Assembly (NCBI RefSeq): GCF_014200605.1
Contig: NZ_JACHCE010000001.1
Location: forward strand, 310,001 to 374,000
Reading direction: 5' to 3'
Length of the DNA stretch: 64,000 nt
Source: Pedobacter cryoconitis
GTDB taxonomy: Bacteria > Bacteroidota > Bacteroidia > Sphingobacteriales > Sphingobacteriaceae
Numbering within the stretch: position 1 is the stretch's first letter; each line of letters opens with the position of its first letter. Below the pieces are notes generated by a model. It had not been told where the DNA came from. It ran no database searches and saw nothing but the letters and a program-made list of their open reading frames with translations. Shown one piece after another: positions 54,428 through 63,747 of this stretch. The position numbers were made by a program, and so were the translations under genes.

Positions 54428-54586
54428 TTAAATGATATTAGATACTTTACTACTAGAACTGGTCATTAAAGTTTCTGGTAGTGGAAAGTCATATCCAGAT
54501 CCGGTTATCTCAGTTCTTACCCTCGTAATCTTTGTTTTATTAATTGCAAGTCTGTTTGTCTGATTAGTTTTGATAAGATTTTCCAT
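54428..54586 (-). CDS. lanthipeptide-type precursor without cysteine (minus-strand copy)
   Basis: 52 residues: MENLIKTNQTNRLAINKTKI, then TRVRTEITGSGYDF and PLPETLMTSSSSKVSNII. The leader pattern (N-K-x-x-I after a hydrophobic pair) resembles Bacteroidota class I leaders but has no GG. The C-terminal region carries many Ser/Thr (TLMTSSSS) and no cysteine. It is homologous to the plus-strand precursor at 59957 (same start, TEI, PETLMTSSSS and VSNII). It lies 15 bases before the LanC-like gene in one operon. Confidence 0.85.
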   Translation of the reverse strand: MENLIKTNQTNRLAINKTKITRVRTEITGSGYDFPLPETLMTSSSSKVSNII

Positions 54587-54602
54587 AATTGTGATCCGCT
54601 AA

Positions 54603-54683
54603 TTGATTATGAATCTAATATCTATGAATGCTGACTTTTTAGAAAAATTGTTACACCAAGCCGGGGTTTCAAGGTATAAACCC
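54603..54683 (-). promoter_or_regulatory. conserved promoter region of the minus-strand precursor
   Basis: Reading the minus strand, a 42-bp block (54683-54642) starts GGGTTTATACCTTGAAACCC and contains CGGCTTGGTGTAACAATTTTTC. After exactly 20 unconserved bases comes ATATTAGATTCATAATCAA (54621-54603), then 16 bases to the ATG. The same two blocks at the same spacing precede the precursor at 59957. The first block is likely an activator site, perhaps for the LytTR regulator encoded alongside. Confidence 0.8.
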
Positions 54684-54856
54684 GTTCATTTTAATTAATC
54701 GGTGTAAATTATAATTAGGAGTTACAGCTATTGTTTTTAGTGTGTTTTGCTGTTTTCTATATTGGAAATTTACGGGCAACGTATGCCGGAAGAAAATATT
54801 ACATCCCATGAGCATTGTAGAATTGTATTTTTTTTATAAATTGTCCTCTCTCAATA

Positions 54857-55903
54857 ATGCCAATGGAATCTAATAACGCTAAAATCAACCTTTTTCTTCT
54901 TCATACTGCTGTTTGGGTAGCTTATGTATTATACGAGGTGACCATAGTAAGTTTGCTTGGAGATAAGATGCCTTACTTTTGGGATACTTTATTACATTTC
55001 GCATTGAATATAGGGTTGTTTTATGGAAATTATATAGTAATTGGTTATTTGTTATTAAAAAAATATAAAATACCTTATTATATTTTATTGTGTCTTTTGC
55101 TTTTAGCTATATATACTTTGCTTTTATATCTGCTGAAGACGACGTCCACCAAACTTAATATACCGATAAGCTATCCTATAACTTCATACTATACTTTTAT
55201 TATACAGGGCATATGGAGAGGGATGTATTTTATAGGACTGAGTTATGGATATTGGTTTGCCAGGTCTGCAATTGAAAACGAAAAAAAAATCAGGATTAAA
55301 CAGTCTGAGGAACTCAATCTGCAGAATGAAATTGTTCTTACCCAGTTGTCTTTTCTGAAATCCCAGATTAATCCTCACTTCTTATTTAATACGCTGAATT
55401 TTTTGTATTCCCAGGTTTATGGACTTTCCAGGGAAACTGCCGGATCTATACTTTTGCTTTCAGACATTATGCGTTATGGGCTGCAGAATCCTGACGAAGA
55501 TGGAAAGAGCTATTTAAATGAAGAGATCAATCATTTGAAAAGCTATATCGCGATTAATCAATTGAGATTTGATAATAAACTACATATAGTTCTGACACTG
55601 AACGGACAGTTTGAATTTCGTAAAGTTCCTTCACTTATTCTGATTACAATTATAGAGAATGCATTTAAACATGGGGATCTGAATGATCCTGATTTTCCAT
55701 GTCTGATCAATATCAGTGTTTATGATAACCTGTTTGATTTTTATATTATCAATAAAAAGAACCACCTGACTAAACCTGAGCCTAGCGGAATTGGATTAGT
55801 GAATATTAAACAAAGACTAAATATAATTTACAAAAGCGATTATGTATGGCAAATAGAGGAAGATGAGAACTCTTATGCCCTGAAATTGCAACTAAAAATA
55901 TAA
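54857..55903 (+). CDS. LytS/YehU-type sensor histidine kinase
   Basis: 348 residues with about four membrane helices (12-135) and a short cytoplasmic kinase module. The phospho-acceptor His174 lies in LKSQINPHFLFNTLNFL, the hallmark of this kinase family, followed by an HATPase domain with IENAFKHG and GIGLVNI. It is paired with the LytTR regulator four bases downstream. Its position between the two precursor promoters suggests it senses a signal, maybe the product itself. Confidence 0.92.
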   Translation: MPMESNNAKINLFLLHTAVWVAYVLYEVTIVSLLGDKMPYFWDTLLHFALNIGLFYGNYIVIGYLLLKKYKIPYYILLCLLLLAIYTLLLYLLKTTSTKLNIPISYPITSYYTFIIQGIWRGMYFIGLSYGYWFARSAIENEKKIRIKQSEELNLQNEIVLTQLSFLKSQINPHFLFNTLNFLYSQVYGLSRETAGSILLLSDIMRYGLQNPDEDGKSYLNEEINHLKSYIAINQLRFDNKLHIVLTLNGQFEFRKVPSLILITIIENAFKHGDLNDPDFPCLINISVYDNLFDFYIINKKNHLTKPEPSGIGLVNIKQRLNIIYKSDYVWQIEEDENSYALKLQLKI

Positions 55904-55907
55904 CACT

Positions 55908-56633
55908 ATGATATCATGTCTGATAATTGATGATGAACCACATGCAGTCGAGATACTAAGAGCGTATGTTGATCAGATTCCATTTTTAAAACTATGTGGT
56001 GTAACCAATAATCCCATAGAGGTAATGAACGAGATAAATGAAGGGAAAATTGATCTGATTTTTTTGGATATTCATATGCCTCAAATCTCTGGAATTGACT
56101 TCATTAAGCTGATTCAGGGGAAATGTAAAATTATACTGACTACTGCATACAGTGAATATGCACTGGCTGGATTTGAAAACGAAGTAATAGATTATTTATT
56201 AAAGCCAATTTCGTTTGAACGCTTTTTAAAAGCTGCTCAGCGGGCTATGAACTTGTCTATACCATCTTATATAGAGAAATGGAAAACAGAAGATGATTAC
56301 ATGTTCGTTAAAACCGAGGCCAAAGGTAAGATACTGAAAGTGGCTTTCAAGGATATTCACTATATCGAGGGATTAAAAAACTATGTCTCAATTTTTACCG
56401 ATACAGAACGAATAATCGCTCTTTTAAATATAAAAGATTTAGAGGGGATTTTGCCGGATTCAGATTTTATGAGGGTGCATAAATCTTATATTATTTCGGT
56501 TGAAAAGATAAAAGCAATTGACGGAAATCAGATCATTCTCAAGAATTCGGTTGAAAAAATCCCGTTGGGGGAGACCTACAGACCTAAATTCTTTGAAACA
56601 CTCCGCTCAAAAGTCGTTGGATTAAAAAAGTAG
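55908..56633 (+). CDS. LytTR-family response regulator
   Basis: 241 residues: receiver domain with Asp54 (LIFLDIHMPQISG) and Lys99 (DYLLKPISF), then a LytTR DNA-binding domain (about 135-235) with KDIHYIEGLKNYVSIFT and FMRVHKSYIISVEKI. Such regulators bind near -40 to -70 of target promoters and activate them. The 42-bp block upstream of both cysteine-free precursors is the obvious candidate site. Four bases after the kinase gene. Confidence 0.93.
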   Translation: MISCLIIDDEPHAVEILRAYVDQIPFLKLCGVTNNPIEVMNEINEGKIDLIFLDIHMPQISGIDFIKLIQGKCKIILTTAYSEYALAGFENEVIDYLLKPISFERFLKAAQRAMNLSIPSYIEKWKTEDDYMFVKTEAKGKILKVAFKDIHYIEGLKNYVSIFTDTERIIALLNIKDLEGILPDSDFMRVHKSYIISVEKIKAIDGNQIILKNSVEKIPLGETYRPKFFETLRSKVVGLKK

Positions 56634-56677
56634 TCTCAGCCATAAGTTATTCTGAGTACATTTTAACAGAGAAATGA

Positions 56678-59600
56678 ATGATTGAACATTACAGTATATG
56701 CCAGAAATTAGTAGTTCGTGTAGCAAGGTTACCTTTTAAAACATCATTCGGCGAAAAAGATATTTTAAATCTGCTTCATGATGAACAGTTTCTTGAAGCT
56801 TTATATCTGGCCTCAAATAGCCTCTATAAAACATACCAAAAGTGGAAACAGGGGAAGTTAAATTCTGTACAGACAGAAAAATTATTGAATACTGTTACTA
56901 AGTATTATGTTCGAATGATGTCCAGAAGTACTCCTTTTGGTCTTTTTGCAGGTTGTTCGACAGTAGACATAGATACAGCAAATGGTCATGATCATGTTAT
57001 TCTTAACCAGCAGATATCAAGAAAAACACGTCTGGATATGGGTTTTTTTAAGTGTTTATCAGACTATATTACTTCATTGCCGTATGTTAGCGGGCATATA
57101 AAATACCATACTAATTCATCTGCATATCTCCTTGGTGAGGAAATCCGTTATCTGGAATACAAATACGTAGATGGCAAAAGGATATATGAGCTTTCTTCTA
57201 TTCAAAAGAACCCTTATTTATTAAAAGTCCTGGATCTCTGCAGAAATCAGAGCTATACACTTTCTGCGCTTGTTCCGGTTATCCTGGATGAATATCTGGA
57301 TACGGCCAGTGTTGAAGCTTTTATAGCTGAATTAATTGAAATACAGTTTCTGGTGGATGAATTTGAACCAGCAATTACCGGACAAGACCCAATGTTATCT
57401 TTAATAGAAAAGATAAAAACACTGGTGCTGGAAGATCCCGGAAATACGGAGATGCTAAAGCTGAGAAATTGGCTCATCGGGTTAAATCATTATATTTCTT
57501 TATTAAACAAAGAGAGTGGATCAGTTTCTGACTATGAACATGTTATTTCTATCTTTAATGAAAGGGTAGTCTATGACACTGAAAAGGAACCTAATAAGTT
57601 TCAGGTAGATTATGCTGCACATTTTTCGGGAGCAATATCTTCTTCATTTGAAGAGTCACTTCTGGAGGCAGCCAATGTTATCTCTGTCTTCACTGCTACT
57701 GCTGAAAATTCTTTCTTACAAAGTTTCAAAAACAAATTTACGGATCGCTATGGTGATTTGCAGGTTCCGCTGCTGGAAGCATTGGATGTAGATTATGGAA
57801 TAGGCTATAAAACTTCTTCTGGTGACAGCCTGGTTTCTGAAATTGTTGATGGTTTATCATTAGGTCGTACTACTGAACAGAAACAGGATTTTTCATGGAA
57901 TAATGCGCAGAAATTTCTGTTTGCAAAATGGAAAAAGGCATATCAGGAAAATAGTCCTCAGCTTGAGATCACCGAGGATGAAATCTCCGGACTGCTCCAG
58001 GATAGGGCCAAAAATAATTATCCTCAATCTTTTTCTATTCTATTCAGAAGTGTGAAAGCGCAAATGGTTATTGAAAGTATCGGGGGTAGCAGTGCGGTAA
58101 ATTTAATAGGCAGGTTTACAGCAGCCGATCCAAATATTTATAGCCTTGCAGAAGAAATTGTAAATGCCGAGGAGCAAAACAATCGGGATATAGTTTTCTG
58201 TGAAATCGTACATCTGCCACAAGACCGTGTGGCCAATATCTTAATGCATCCCCCTCTTTTAAAACATGAAATTCCTTATCTCAGTCAGAGTACTGCCGAA
58301 GAAGGAAAAACGCTGTATTTGTCAGATCTTCTTTTATCAGTTGAAAATGACAGAATTATTTTAAGACATAAAGATCTTCAGCATGAATTGATCCCAAGGC
58401 TCAGTAATGCACATAATTTCAGTAAGGATTCTTTGCCTTTATATAATTTCCTGGCAGATTTACAGACTCAGGGTGTGCAGGATTCAATTCATTTCAGCTG
58501 GGATGATTTGCTTCCGGATTTAGGGTTTTATCCCAGGGTGGTCTACAAAAATGTAATTATTTATCCATCAACCTGGAAGGTATTTAAAAAACAATATGCC
58601 CAACTGAGCAGTACGGCAAATCATGAGCTGTCTGAAGTGCTCGTTGCATTTGCAGCTCATCTGCAGTTGCCACCATTGTTTTTATTAAAGGATGGTGATA
58701 ATGAGTTATTGGTTGATATCCATAATATTTATACAGTGCATGCTTTTATCTCAGCTATTAAAAACAGGGACAGTATTATATTGAGAGAATTCATTTTCGA
58801 TGAAAGGTCGTCTCCTGTAAAAGATAATGAGGGGAATGGGTTTTATAATCAGATGATTTTATCTGTAATCAATAAAGAGCGGGCATTGCCGCATACTTTA
58901 TCAGCAGAGACGGTCAATCTGATTCAAAATGAATTTTCGCTTGGCTCAGAGTGGCTGTATTATAAATTCTATTGCGGAGAAAAGACCTCGGATACCATAT
59001 TGCTTCAGGCAATTTCCTTATTAGTAGATGAGCTAGGCAAAAATGAATGGATTGATCAATGGTTTTTTATCAGGTATAAAGACCCGAATAATCATCTGAG
59101 AGTCCGGTTCCATTTAAAACATGTACAGCATTTAGGTGCTGTAATTTCAGTTATACAAAAACACATCTGCTTTTTTCAACAGGAAAAATATATATGGAAT
59201 ACACAGACTGAGACTTATAAGCGTGAATTAAAGCGATACGGTTATCAATTAATTTACCCTTCTGAAGAAGCCTTTTACCAGGATAGTAAATACGTACTGA
59301 GAATTCTTGAAGAGGTTGCTGATCAGGAGGATGAACTGCTGAAATTAATGGCTTGTGTAAAAGGAGCAGCCGATATGCTGAATTGTTTCGGTTTGTCTGT
59401 GGAAGATAAAATAGCCATTACCGGAGAAATGAGAGATGCTTATTTTAAAGAGTTCAATGGCCTGAAAAAAACAAAGCAGGAACTCGATTCAAAATATAGA
59501 ACATTAAGACCCGAAATAGAAGCTTTTTTTAAGCAGAGCAGGCTAACCGATGCTCCGCTTCATCTTGTTCTGAATGAAAGATTTGCCGCTCTGAATGCAG

Positions 59601-59794
59601 CATTTGACAATATATCATGGTCTGGCAAACTTGCTGACCGGAATAATTTCATCACCAGTCATATTCATATGTTTGTGAACAGACTTTTTAATTCTAATCA
59701 AAGAAAAATAGAATTGGTAGTTTATGAACTGTTAACCAAATTTCTTAGTGCTGAAAATAAAAGAGTTCAAAGCCCGTTGGTCCAGGTTTTATAG
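56678..59794 (+). CDS. lanB: class I lanthipeptide dehydratase, full length (second copy)
   Basis: 1038 residues. N-terminal glutamylation domain has MSRSTPFGLFAG (82-92), the conserved block in its canonical form; the C-terminal elimination domain begins near GSEWLYYKFYCG (about 755) with FIRYKDPNNHLRVRF. Both halves look intact, so dehydration of Ser/Thr in the neighbouring precursors is expected. The gene follows the LytTR regulator by 44 bases and precedes a precursor gene. It is divergent from, not in one operon with, the LanC-like gene. Confidence 0.94.
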   Translation: MIEHYSICQKLVVRVARLPFKTSFGEKDILNLLHDEQFLEALYLASNSLYKTYQKWKQGKLNSVQTEKLLNTVTKYYVRMMSRSTPFGLFAGCSTVDIDTANGHDHVILNQQISRKTRLDMGFFKCLSDYITSLPYVSGHIKYHTNSSAYLLGEEIRYLEYKYVDGKRIYELSSIQKNPYLLKVLDLCRNQSYTLSALVPVILDEYLDTASVEAFIAELIEIQFLVDEFEPAITGQDPMLSLIEKIKTLVLEDPGNTEMLKLRNWLIGLNHYISLLNKESGSVSDYEHVISIFNERVVYDTEKEPNKFQVDYAAHFSGAISSSFEESLLEAANVISVFTATAENSFLQSFKNKFTDRYGDLQVPLLEALDVDYGIGYKTSSGDSLVSEIVDGLSLGRTTEQKQDFSWNNAQKFLFAKWKKAYQENSPQLEITEDEISGLLQDRAKNNYPQSFSILFRSVKAQMVIESIGGSSAVNLIGRFTAADPNIYSLAEEIVNAEEQNNRDIVFCEIVHLPQDRVANILMHPPLLKHEIPYLSQSTAEEGKTLYLSDLLLSVENDRIILRHKDLQHELIPRLSNAHNFSKDSLPLYNFLADLQTQGVQDSIHFSWDDLLPDLGFYPRVVYKNVIIYPSTWKVFKKQYAQLSSTANHELSEVLVAFAAHLQLPPLFLLKDGDNELLVDIHNIYTVHAFISAIKNRDSIILREFIFDERSSPVKDNEGNGFYNQMILSVINKERALPHTLSAETVNLIQNEFSLGSEWLYYKFYCGEKTSDTILLQAISLLVDELGKNEWIDQWFFIRYKDPNNHLRVRFHLKHVQHLGAVISVIQKHICFFQQEKYIWNTQTETYKRELKRYGYQLIYPSEEAFYQDSKYVLRILEEVADQEDELLKLMACVKGAADMLNCFGLSVEDKIAITGEMRDAYFKEFNGLKKTKQELDSKYRTLRPEIEAFFKQSRLTDAPLHLVLNERFAALNAAFDNISWSGKLADRNNFITSHIHMFVNRLFNSNQRKIELVVYELLTKFLSAENKRVQSPLVQVL

Positions 59795-59858
59795 TCTTTT
59801 TAAAGCTCCCATCCTCTTTCTTATACAAGTCAGGCCTGTTCATTCATGTATTTTTACC

Positions 59859-59939
59859 GGGTTTATACCTATAAACCCCGGCTTGGTGTAACAGTTTTTC
59901 CAAATCGCTTCTATACTTTGATATTAGATTCATAATCAA
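59859..59939 (+). promoter_or_regulatory. conserved promoter region of the plus-strand precursor
   Basis: Begins with a 20-bp palindrome GGGTTTATACCTATAAACCC (59859-59878, two-base centre), continuing CGGCTTGGTGTAACAGTTTTTC to 59900. After exactly 20 bases comes ATATTAGATTCATAATCAA (59921-59939) and 17 bases on the ATG. 39 of 42 bases of the first block and all 19 of the second are shared with the minus-strand precursor's upstream region. Confidence 0.8.
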
Positions 59940-59956
59940 ATTAACAAGTTACAGCT

Positions 59957-60118
59957 ATGGAAAACCTTAACAAACTTAATAGCACAAAAAGATTGGTAAT
60001 CAATAAAACAAGAATTACCAAAGTCAGAACAGAGATAAAAGGGGACGGTCCTGACTTTCCTGGTGGGCCGGAAACTTTAATGACAAGTTCTAGCAGCAGG
60101 GTATCTAATATTATCTGA
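59957..60118 (+). CDS. lanthipeptide-type precursor without cysteine (plus-strand copy)
   Basis: 53 residues: MENLNKLNSTKRLVINKTRI, TKVRTEIKGDGPDF, PGGPETLMTSSSSRVSNII. It is homologous to the peptide at 54428-54586. Differences cluster in the leader middle and in GDGPDFPGG versus GSGYDFPL; the TLMTSSSS and VSNII parts are kept. No cysteine anywhere, so lanthionine formation within the peptide is not possible, while up to six Ser/Thr in the tail could be dehydrated by the adjacent LanB. The GG within PGGPE might be a cleavage site in this copy only. Confidence 0.85.
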   Translation: MENLNKLNSTKRLVINKTRITKVRTEIKGDGPDFPGGPETLMTSSSSRVSNII

Positions 60119-60181
60119 TAGATCTTTCCTGTTTTTTATATCAATGAACCTAAATTCTCACCCAATACTTAAATTTTCGCA

Positions 60182-60511
60182 ATGGAAGAGTTATTAAAAA
60201 ACTGGCAGGTACAAATAAATAAGGGTTTTTATCCTTATATAATTCTTAAATCTTTAATCTCCAGAAAACAGTACGGTTATTCTCTGATTGTTTCAATTAA
60301 TGATCAGATGGGCCTGAACGTCTCTGAAGGAACAATCTATCCTATTCTTATTCGCCTGAATGAAATTGGGCTGATCAATTCTGAATGGGTAGAAAGAAAA
60401 TCAGGAATACCAAGAAAATATTATGAACTCTCTGAAAATGGGATGAAGACCATAGAACATATGGAATTCTTAATAGAGGGTTATGTAAAACAAATGAAAC
60501 AGATTTCATAA
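60182..60511 (+). CDS. PadR-family transcriptional regulator
   Basis: 109 residues, a winged helix with the PadR signatures KQYGYSLIVSIND, VSEGTIYPILIRLNEIGLI and RKYYELSENG. PadR proteins usually repress the adjacent genes. It forms the classic pair with the HAAS-domain membrane protein 39 bases downstream. It is 63 bases after the plus-strand precursor and may or may not be in its transcript. Confidence 0.92.
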   Translation: MEELLKNWQVQINKGFYPYIILKSLISRKQYGYSLIVSINDQMGLNVSEGTIYPILIRLNEIGLINSEWVERKSGIPRKYYELSENGMKTIEHMEFLIEGYVKQMKQIS

Positions 60512-60550
60512 CAATTGCATCATTAGCCTTAAAACTCAAATTATATTCCT

Positions 60551-61120
60551 ATGAAAAATTCTACAATGTATAAAGCTTACCAATCCTATATTAAATCAGT
60601 CAATGGCTCTATGAAAGGTGTGCCTGAAGCTTCTAAATATGAAATGGTGGCAGAACTGCAAAGTCACATCTATGAATCTTTAAAATCTCAAAAAGAAAGT
60701 GGTCAGACAGTGGATGTCCATAAAGTGCTGGATAACCTGGGCGCCCAGGAAATTATATCCGGAAATAAATACAGGGCCCGTAGAGATAAATCTGTTTTAG
60801 ATCAGATCAAATCTTCTTTTAAAAAGCTATTACTAACTTGTTTATATCTTGTATTAACATTGGCTGCGGTCGTATTAATTTTAAAAATACTATATCCGGC
60901 CAATACGGGCTTATTCTTTAAAAACGACCGTCTCTTTGGTCTTGGATATTTTAAATACAAGAATAGTAACCTGAGAGAAGTACTTGGCTATAGTATTCTG
61001 ATCTATGGTTTTCTCTTCAATTTAATAGTCGGATATCTGATTTATTATATCAAAAAAGAACGCTGCCAAAGTCATGTGGTCTACAATAAATTGATCACAG
61101 ATATTATCAAAAAGTCCTAG
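60551..61120 (+). CDS. HAAS/DUF1700-type membrane protein
   Basis: 189 residues. The N-terminal 75 residues form the helical HAAS domain (EMVAELQSHIYESLKSQKESG, VLDNLGAQEII), known to accompany PadR regulators. Two membrane helices follow (about 93-113 and 148-170), the second ending in IYYIKKERC. Such proteins are thought to tie PadR-type regulation to the membrane; the exact role is not known. Confidence 0.8.
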   Translation: MKNSTMYKAYQSYIKSVNGSMKGVPEASKYEMVAELQSHIYESLKSQKESGQTVDVHKVLDNLGAQEIISGNKYRARRDKSVLDQIKSSFKKLLLTCLYLVLTLAAVVLILKILYPANTGLFFKNDRLFGLGYFKYKNSNLREVLGYSILIYGFLFNLIVGYLIYYIKKERCQSHVVYNKLITDIIKKS

Positions 61121-61143
61121 TATTTATCTTTTAGTACCCTCGT

Positions 61144-63732
61144 ATGCCGTTAAAAAAAATCGTGCTGATGCTAATCCTATGTCTTAATTTTTGGGCTGTT
61201 AAAGCTCAGGATATTGAAGTCTCGGGTATGGTTAGCTTCTCTGATGGAGGAGTTGCACCAGGTGTGACCATCGTTATCAAAGAGAATGAGAAAATGTTGT
61301 CTTATCATTCGACAATGTCCGATGGGAGTTATAAATTTAAAATGCCTTCTGGAAATGCTAACCTGCTTTTATTCAAATCTATTGGATACAAAACTACCGA
61401 GGTTAATATAAAGACATTGAAAATTACTGACCAGAAACATGCCAGTCTTGATGTTACTTTGCAAGAAGATGCTTTTGAATTAAAAGGCATTGTTATTCAA
61501 GGTGACGGTAAAAAAGAACGGGATACTGTAGCCTTAAATCTTGATAAAATGAATTTGACGGAGAACAGCAAGTTCCGTGAAATTTTAAGTAAGTCTCCTA
61601 ATTTTCGTTTAGAAGATGATGGATCAATCTTCTATAAGGGAAAACCTATTGATAAGATTTTATTAAATAACAGACCTGGCTTTGTTAATCAAAATAGTGT
61701 AGCCCTGGAGTCTATCGAGAAAAGGATGATTGAAGGAATTAAGATTATCAATAATTACAAAAATAACTTCAGTCTTAACTTTGATGAAGTTGAAGAGACT
61801 GTCCTGAATATTGATACCAAAGAGGGTTTCAAAAATATCATTAAACCATCCTTTCAGGCCGGATATGGATATGATAACAAATATAATTTTCAAGGTGAAG
61901 CCCTGTATTTTGGCAATCAGCTAAATTCCTTTCTGACTACTCATACCAATAACATCGGAAAGATGAATGTCAACCTGAGGGAAATAGATGTACTGCTCAG
62001 ATCACAGGAATCACTGTCTGTCTATCAGCAAAATGTATTGAATGAATTGCTTATCCCCAATAAAAACAGGTTGTCGGATTTCAGTTCTTCTACCAATTAT
62101 ACCTTCAGAAAAGAGACCCCGGCAAACAGGATCAATGCAACGGTATATTATTTCAATACCGACAGGACAAGCAGTCTTTTTAGTCAGTCGACTAATTATG
62201 ATGGCTCAGAAATTTTTAAAACTAACCAGACTATTCATACTAAAGGAAATACACTTTTATCCAATATCATCGTAGACTTTAAGATGAAGACAAACCAGAT
62301 CTTAAGTTATCAGTTTGGAGGGAATTTATTAAGAGATAAAGGGTTTAGTCCTCAGGAATCGGTTTATGGCGGGGTAGATAGTATTCATATTTTCTCTGCC
62401 CAAAAGACTTCTATCGGATCTATGATCAACAAAGTCAATTATGATTATAAAGTAGCTAAAAACCTGATTTTAGGTTCAAGGACTTTCTGGTATACTGAAC
62501 GTTCAGCTATTCCGGTGAGTGCCTCAACCGATCAGCAGACTATTTTTAATCAGGACCTGGTTTATAGAAAAAATAATATTGGCCAGTCAATTTTCTTAAG
62601 ATATAAGCAGTCTGAATTTTTCTCCCCGTCTTTAGAGCTGAATGCCGGAAGAGTTTCAGAAGAGCTGAATGGACAGCATAATTTAAACGCCAGAGATCTG
62701 GACAGAAGTATCATGACCTATAAAGCTAATTTTAAAGTCTTTGGGGAGAGAATACTCAAACGGATAAGATATGATGCTGTATTTGGTATTGATCATGGCG
62801 ACTATAAAATGGGTAATGGAAAAAGGAATTACCTGAATTTTCCGTTCGATGCTAAAATCAGGTTCGAGAATAAACTGGATTTAATTGAGTTTAATGCAGC
62901 AAATAAATTCACTCCTTACGATTTACAATCAGGGACAGTAGTTCTTCAATCTTACAACAGAGTTATTCAGGGAAGTACGGCATATCCTTTGAACCAGTCG
63001 AAAACAAGAATAATGGGGCTTAAATATGCACATAATGACTTTTTAAAGATGTTATCGTATGGTGGCAGCGCAAATTATGTCAAAAATATAGATCAGTTGA
63101 AAGATGCTTTTGTGAAGGTAATAGGGAATGGGTTACAGCAATACCAATTATACGCTATTCCTTCGGGTGAACAGTATTCGGTAGAAGCTTATGGGGCAAA
63201 AACAATTTTCAGTGCCGGATTTCCAATAAAACTAGATTTGAATTTCAAGTACCTGGCGAATAACTCACCGGTATATATTATGGGAAATCTATCATCTGTT
63301 AAGAATAAAGATAAGATCATCAGGGCAGGGCTCGAAAGTAATACCTCATCGCCTATAAACATAGAAATTAATACGAAAAATACGTTTTCTAATATAAACG
63401 TAGATGGAAACAGGTACTCATCATCCTATTCAACTAATAATTTTCTCTTAAAATACCGGACTAAAAAGAATGAGGCCACATTGACATTTTTATATAACAA
63501 TGATCATATCATTGGTAAAAAATATATCAGAAGGAATTTTAACCTGAGCCTTAAACGTACCATAGGTAAAACAATACTAGGAGTGGAGGCTGAGAACTTT
63601 GATGATATCTTCAAAATATTTGATAATACAGCTTACAATTCCATCTTAAATTTCCAGAACGGAATCAATACAGTTACTGTTAGAAATATGGCAATAAGCT
63701 ATATCATGTTCACTATTAAACAAAATTTTTAA
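61144..63732 (+). CDS. TonB-receptor-like outer-membrane barrel with regulatory-like domain
   Basis: 862 residues with signal peptide (MPLKKIVLMLILCLNFWAVKAQ), a carboxypeptidase-regulatory-like domain (VSGMVSFSDGGVAPGVTIVI), a plug-like segment (REILSKSPNFRLEDDGSIFYKGKPIDKILLNN, about 140-175) and a barrel. It has no clear TonB box of the SusC type and the plug is short, as in the outer-membrane barrels that travel with GLPGLI proteins, one of which follows. It may take up or export a peptide-like compound. Confidence 0.82.
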   Translation: MPLKKIVLMLILCLNFWAVKAQDIEVSGMVSFSDGGVAPGVTIVIKENEKMLSYHSTMSDGSYKFKMPSGNANLLLFKSIGYKTTEVNIKTLKITDQKHASLDVTLQEDAFELKGIVIQGDGKKERDTVALNLDKMNLTENSKFREILSKSPNFRLEDDGSIFYKGKPIDKILLNNRPGFVNQNSVALESIEKRMIEGIKIINNYKNNFSLNFDEVEETVLNIDTKEGFKNIIKPSFQAGYGYDNKYNFQGEALYFGNQLNSFLTTHTNNIGKMNVNLREIDVLLRSQESLSVYQQNVLNELLIPNKNRLSDFSSSTNYTFRKETPANRINATVYYFNTDRTSSLFSQSTNYDGSEIFKTNQTIHTKGNTLLSNIIVDFKMKTNQILSYQFGGNLLRDKGFSPQESVYGGVDSIHIFSAQKTSIGSMINKVNYDYKVAKNLILGSRTFWYTERSAIPVSASTDQQTIFNQDLVYRKNNIGQSIFLRYKQSEFFSPSLELNAGRVSEELNGQHNLNARDLDRSIMTYKANFKVFGERILKRIRYDAVFGIDHGDYKMGNGKRNYLNFPFDAKIRFENKLDLIEFNAANKFTPYDLQSGTVVLQSYNRVIQGSTAYPLNQSKTRIMGLKYAHNDFLKMLSYGGSANYVKNIDQLKDAFVKVIGNGLQQYQLYAIPSGEQYSVEAYGAKTIFSAGFPIKLDLNFKYLANNSPVYIMGNLSSVKNKDKIIRAGLESNTSSPINIEINTKNTFSNINVDGNRYSSSYSTNNFLLKYRTKKNEATLTFLYNNDHIIGKKYIRRNFNLSLKRTIGKTILGVEAENFDDIFKIFDNTAYNSILNFQNGINTVTVRNMAISYIMFTIKQNF

Positions 63733-63747
63733 TTTAAATCCTGTTTT

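Noticed and set aside
54603..59939. The inverted copies of the 42-bp block look like terminal inverted repeats of a mobile element around lytS-lytR-lanB
   Set aside because: Each copy lies at the same distance from a homologous precursor gene, the second block keeps the spacing, and no transposase or target duplication is seen; duplicated promoters explain it better.
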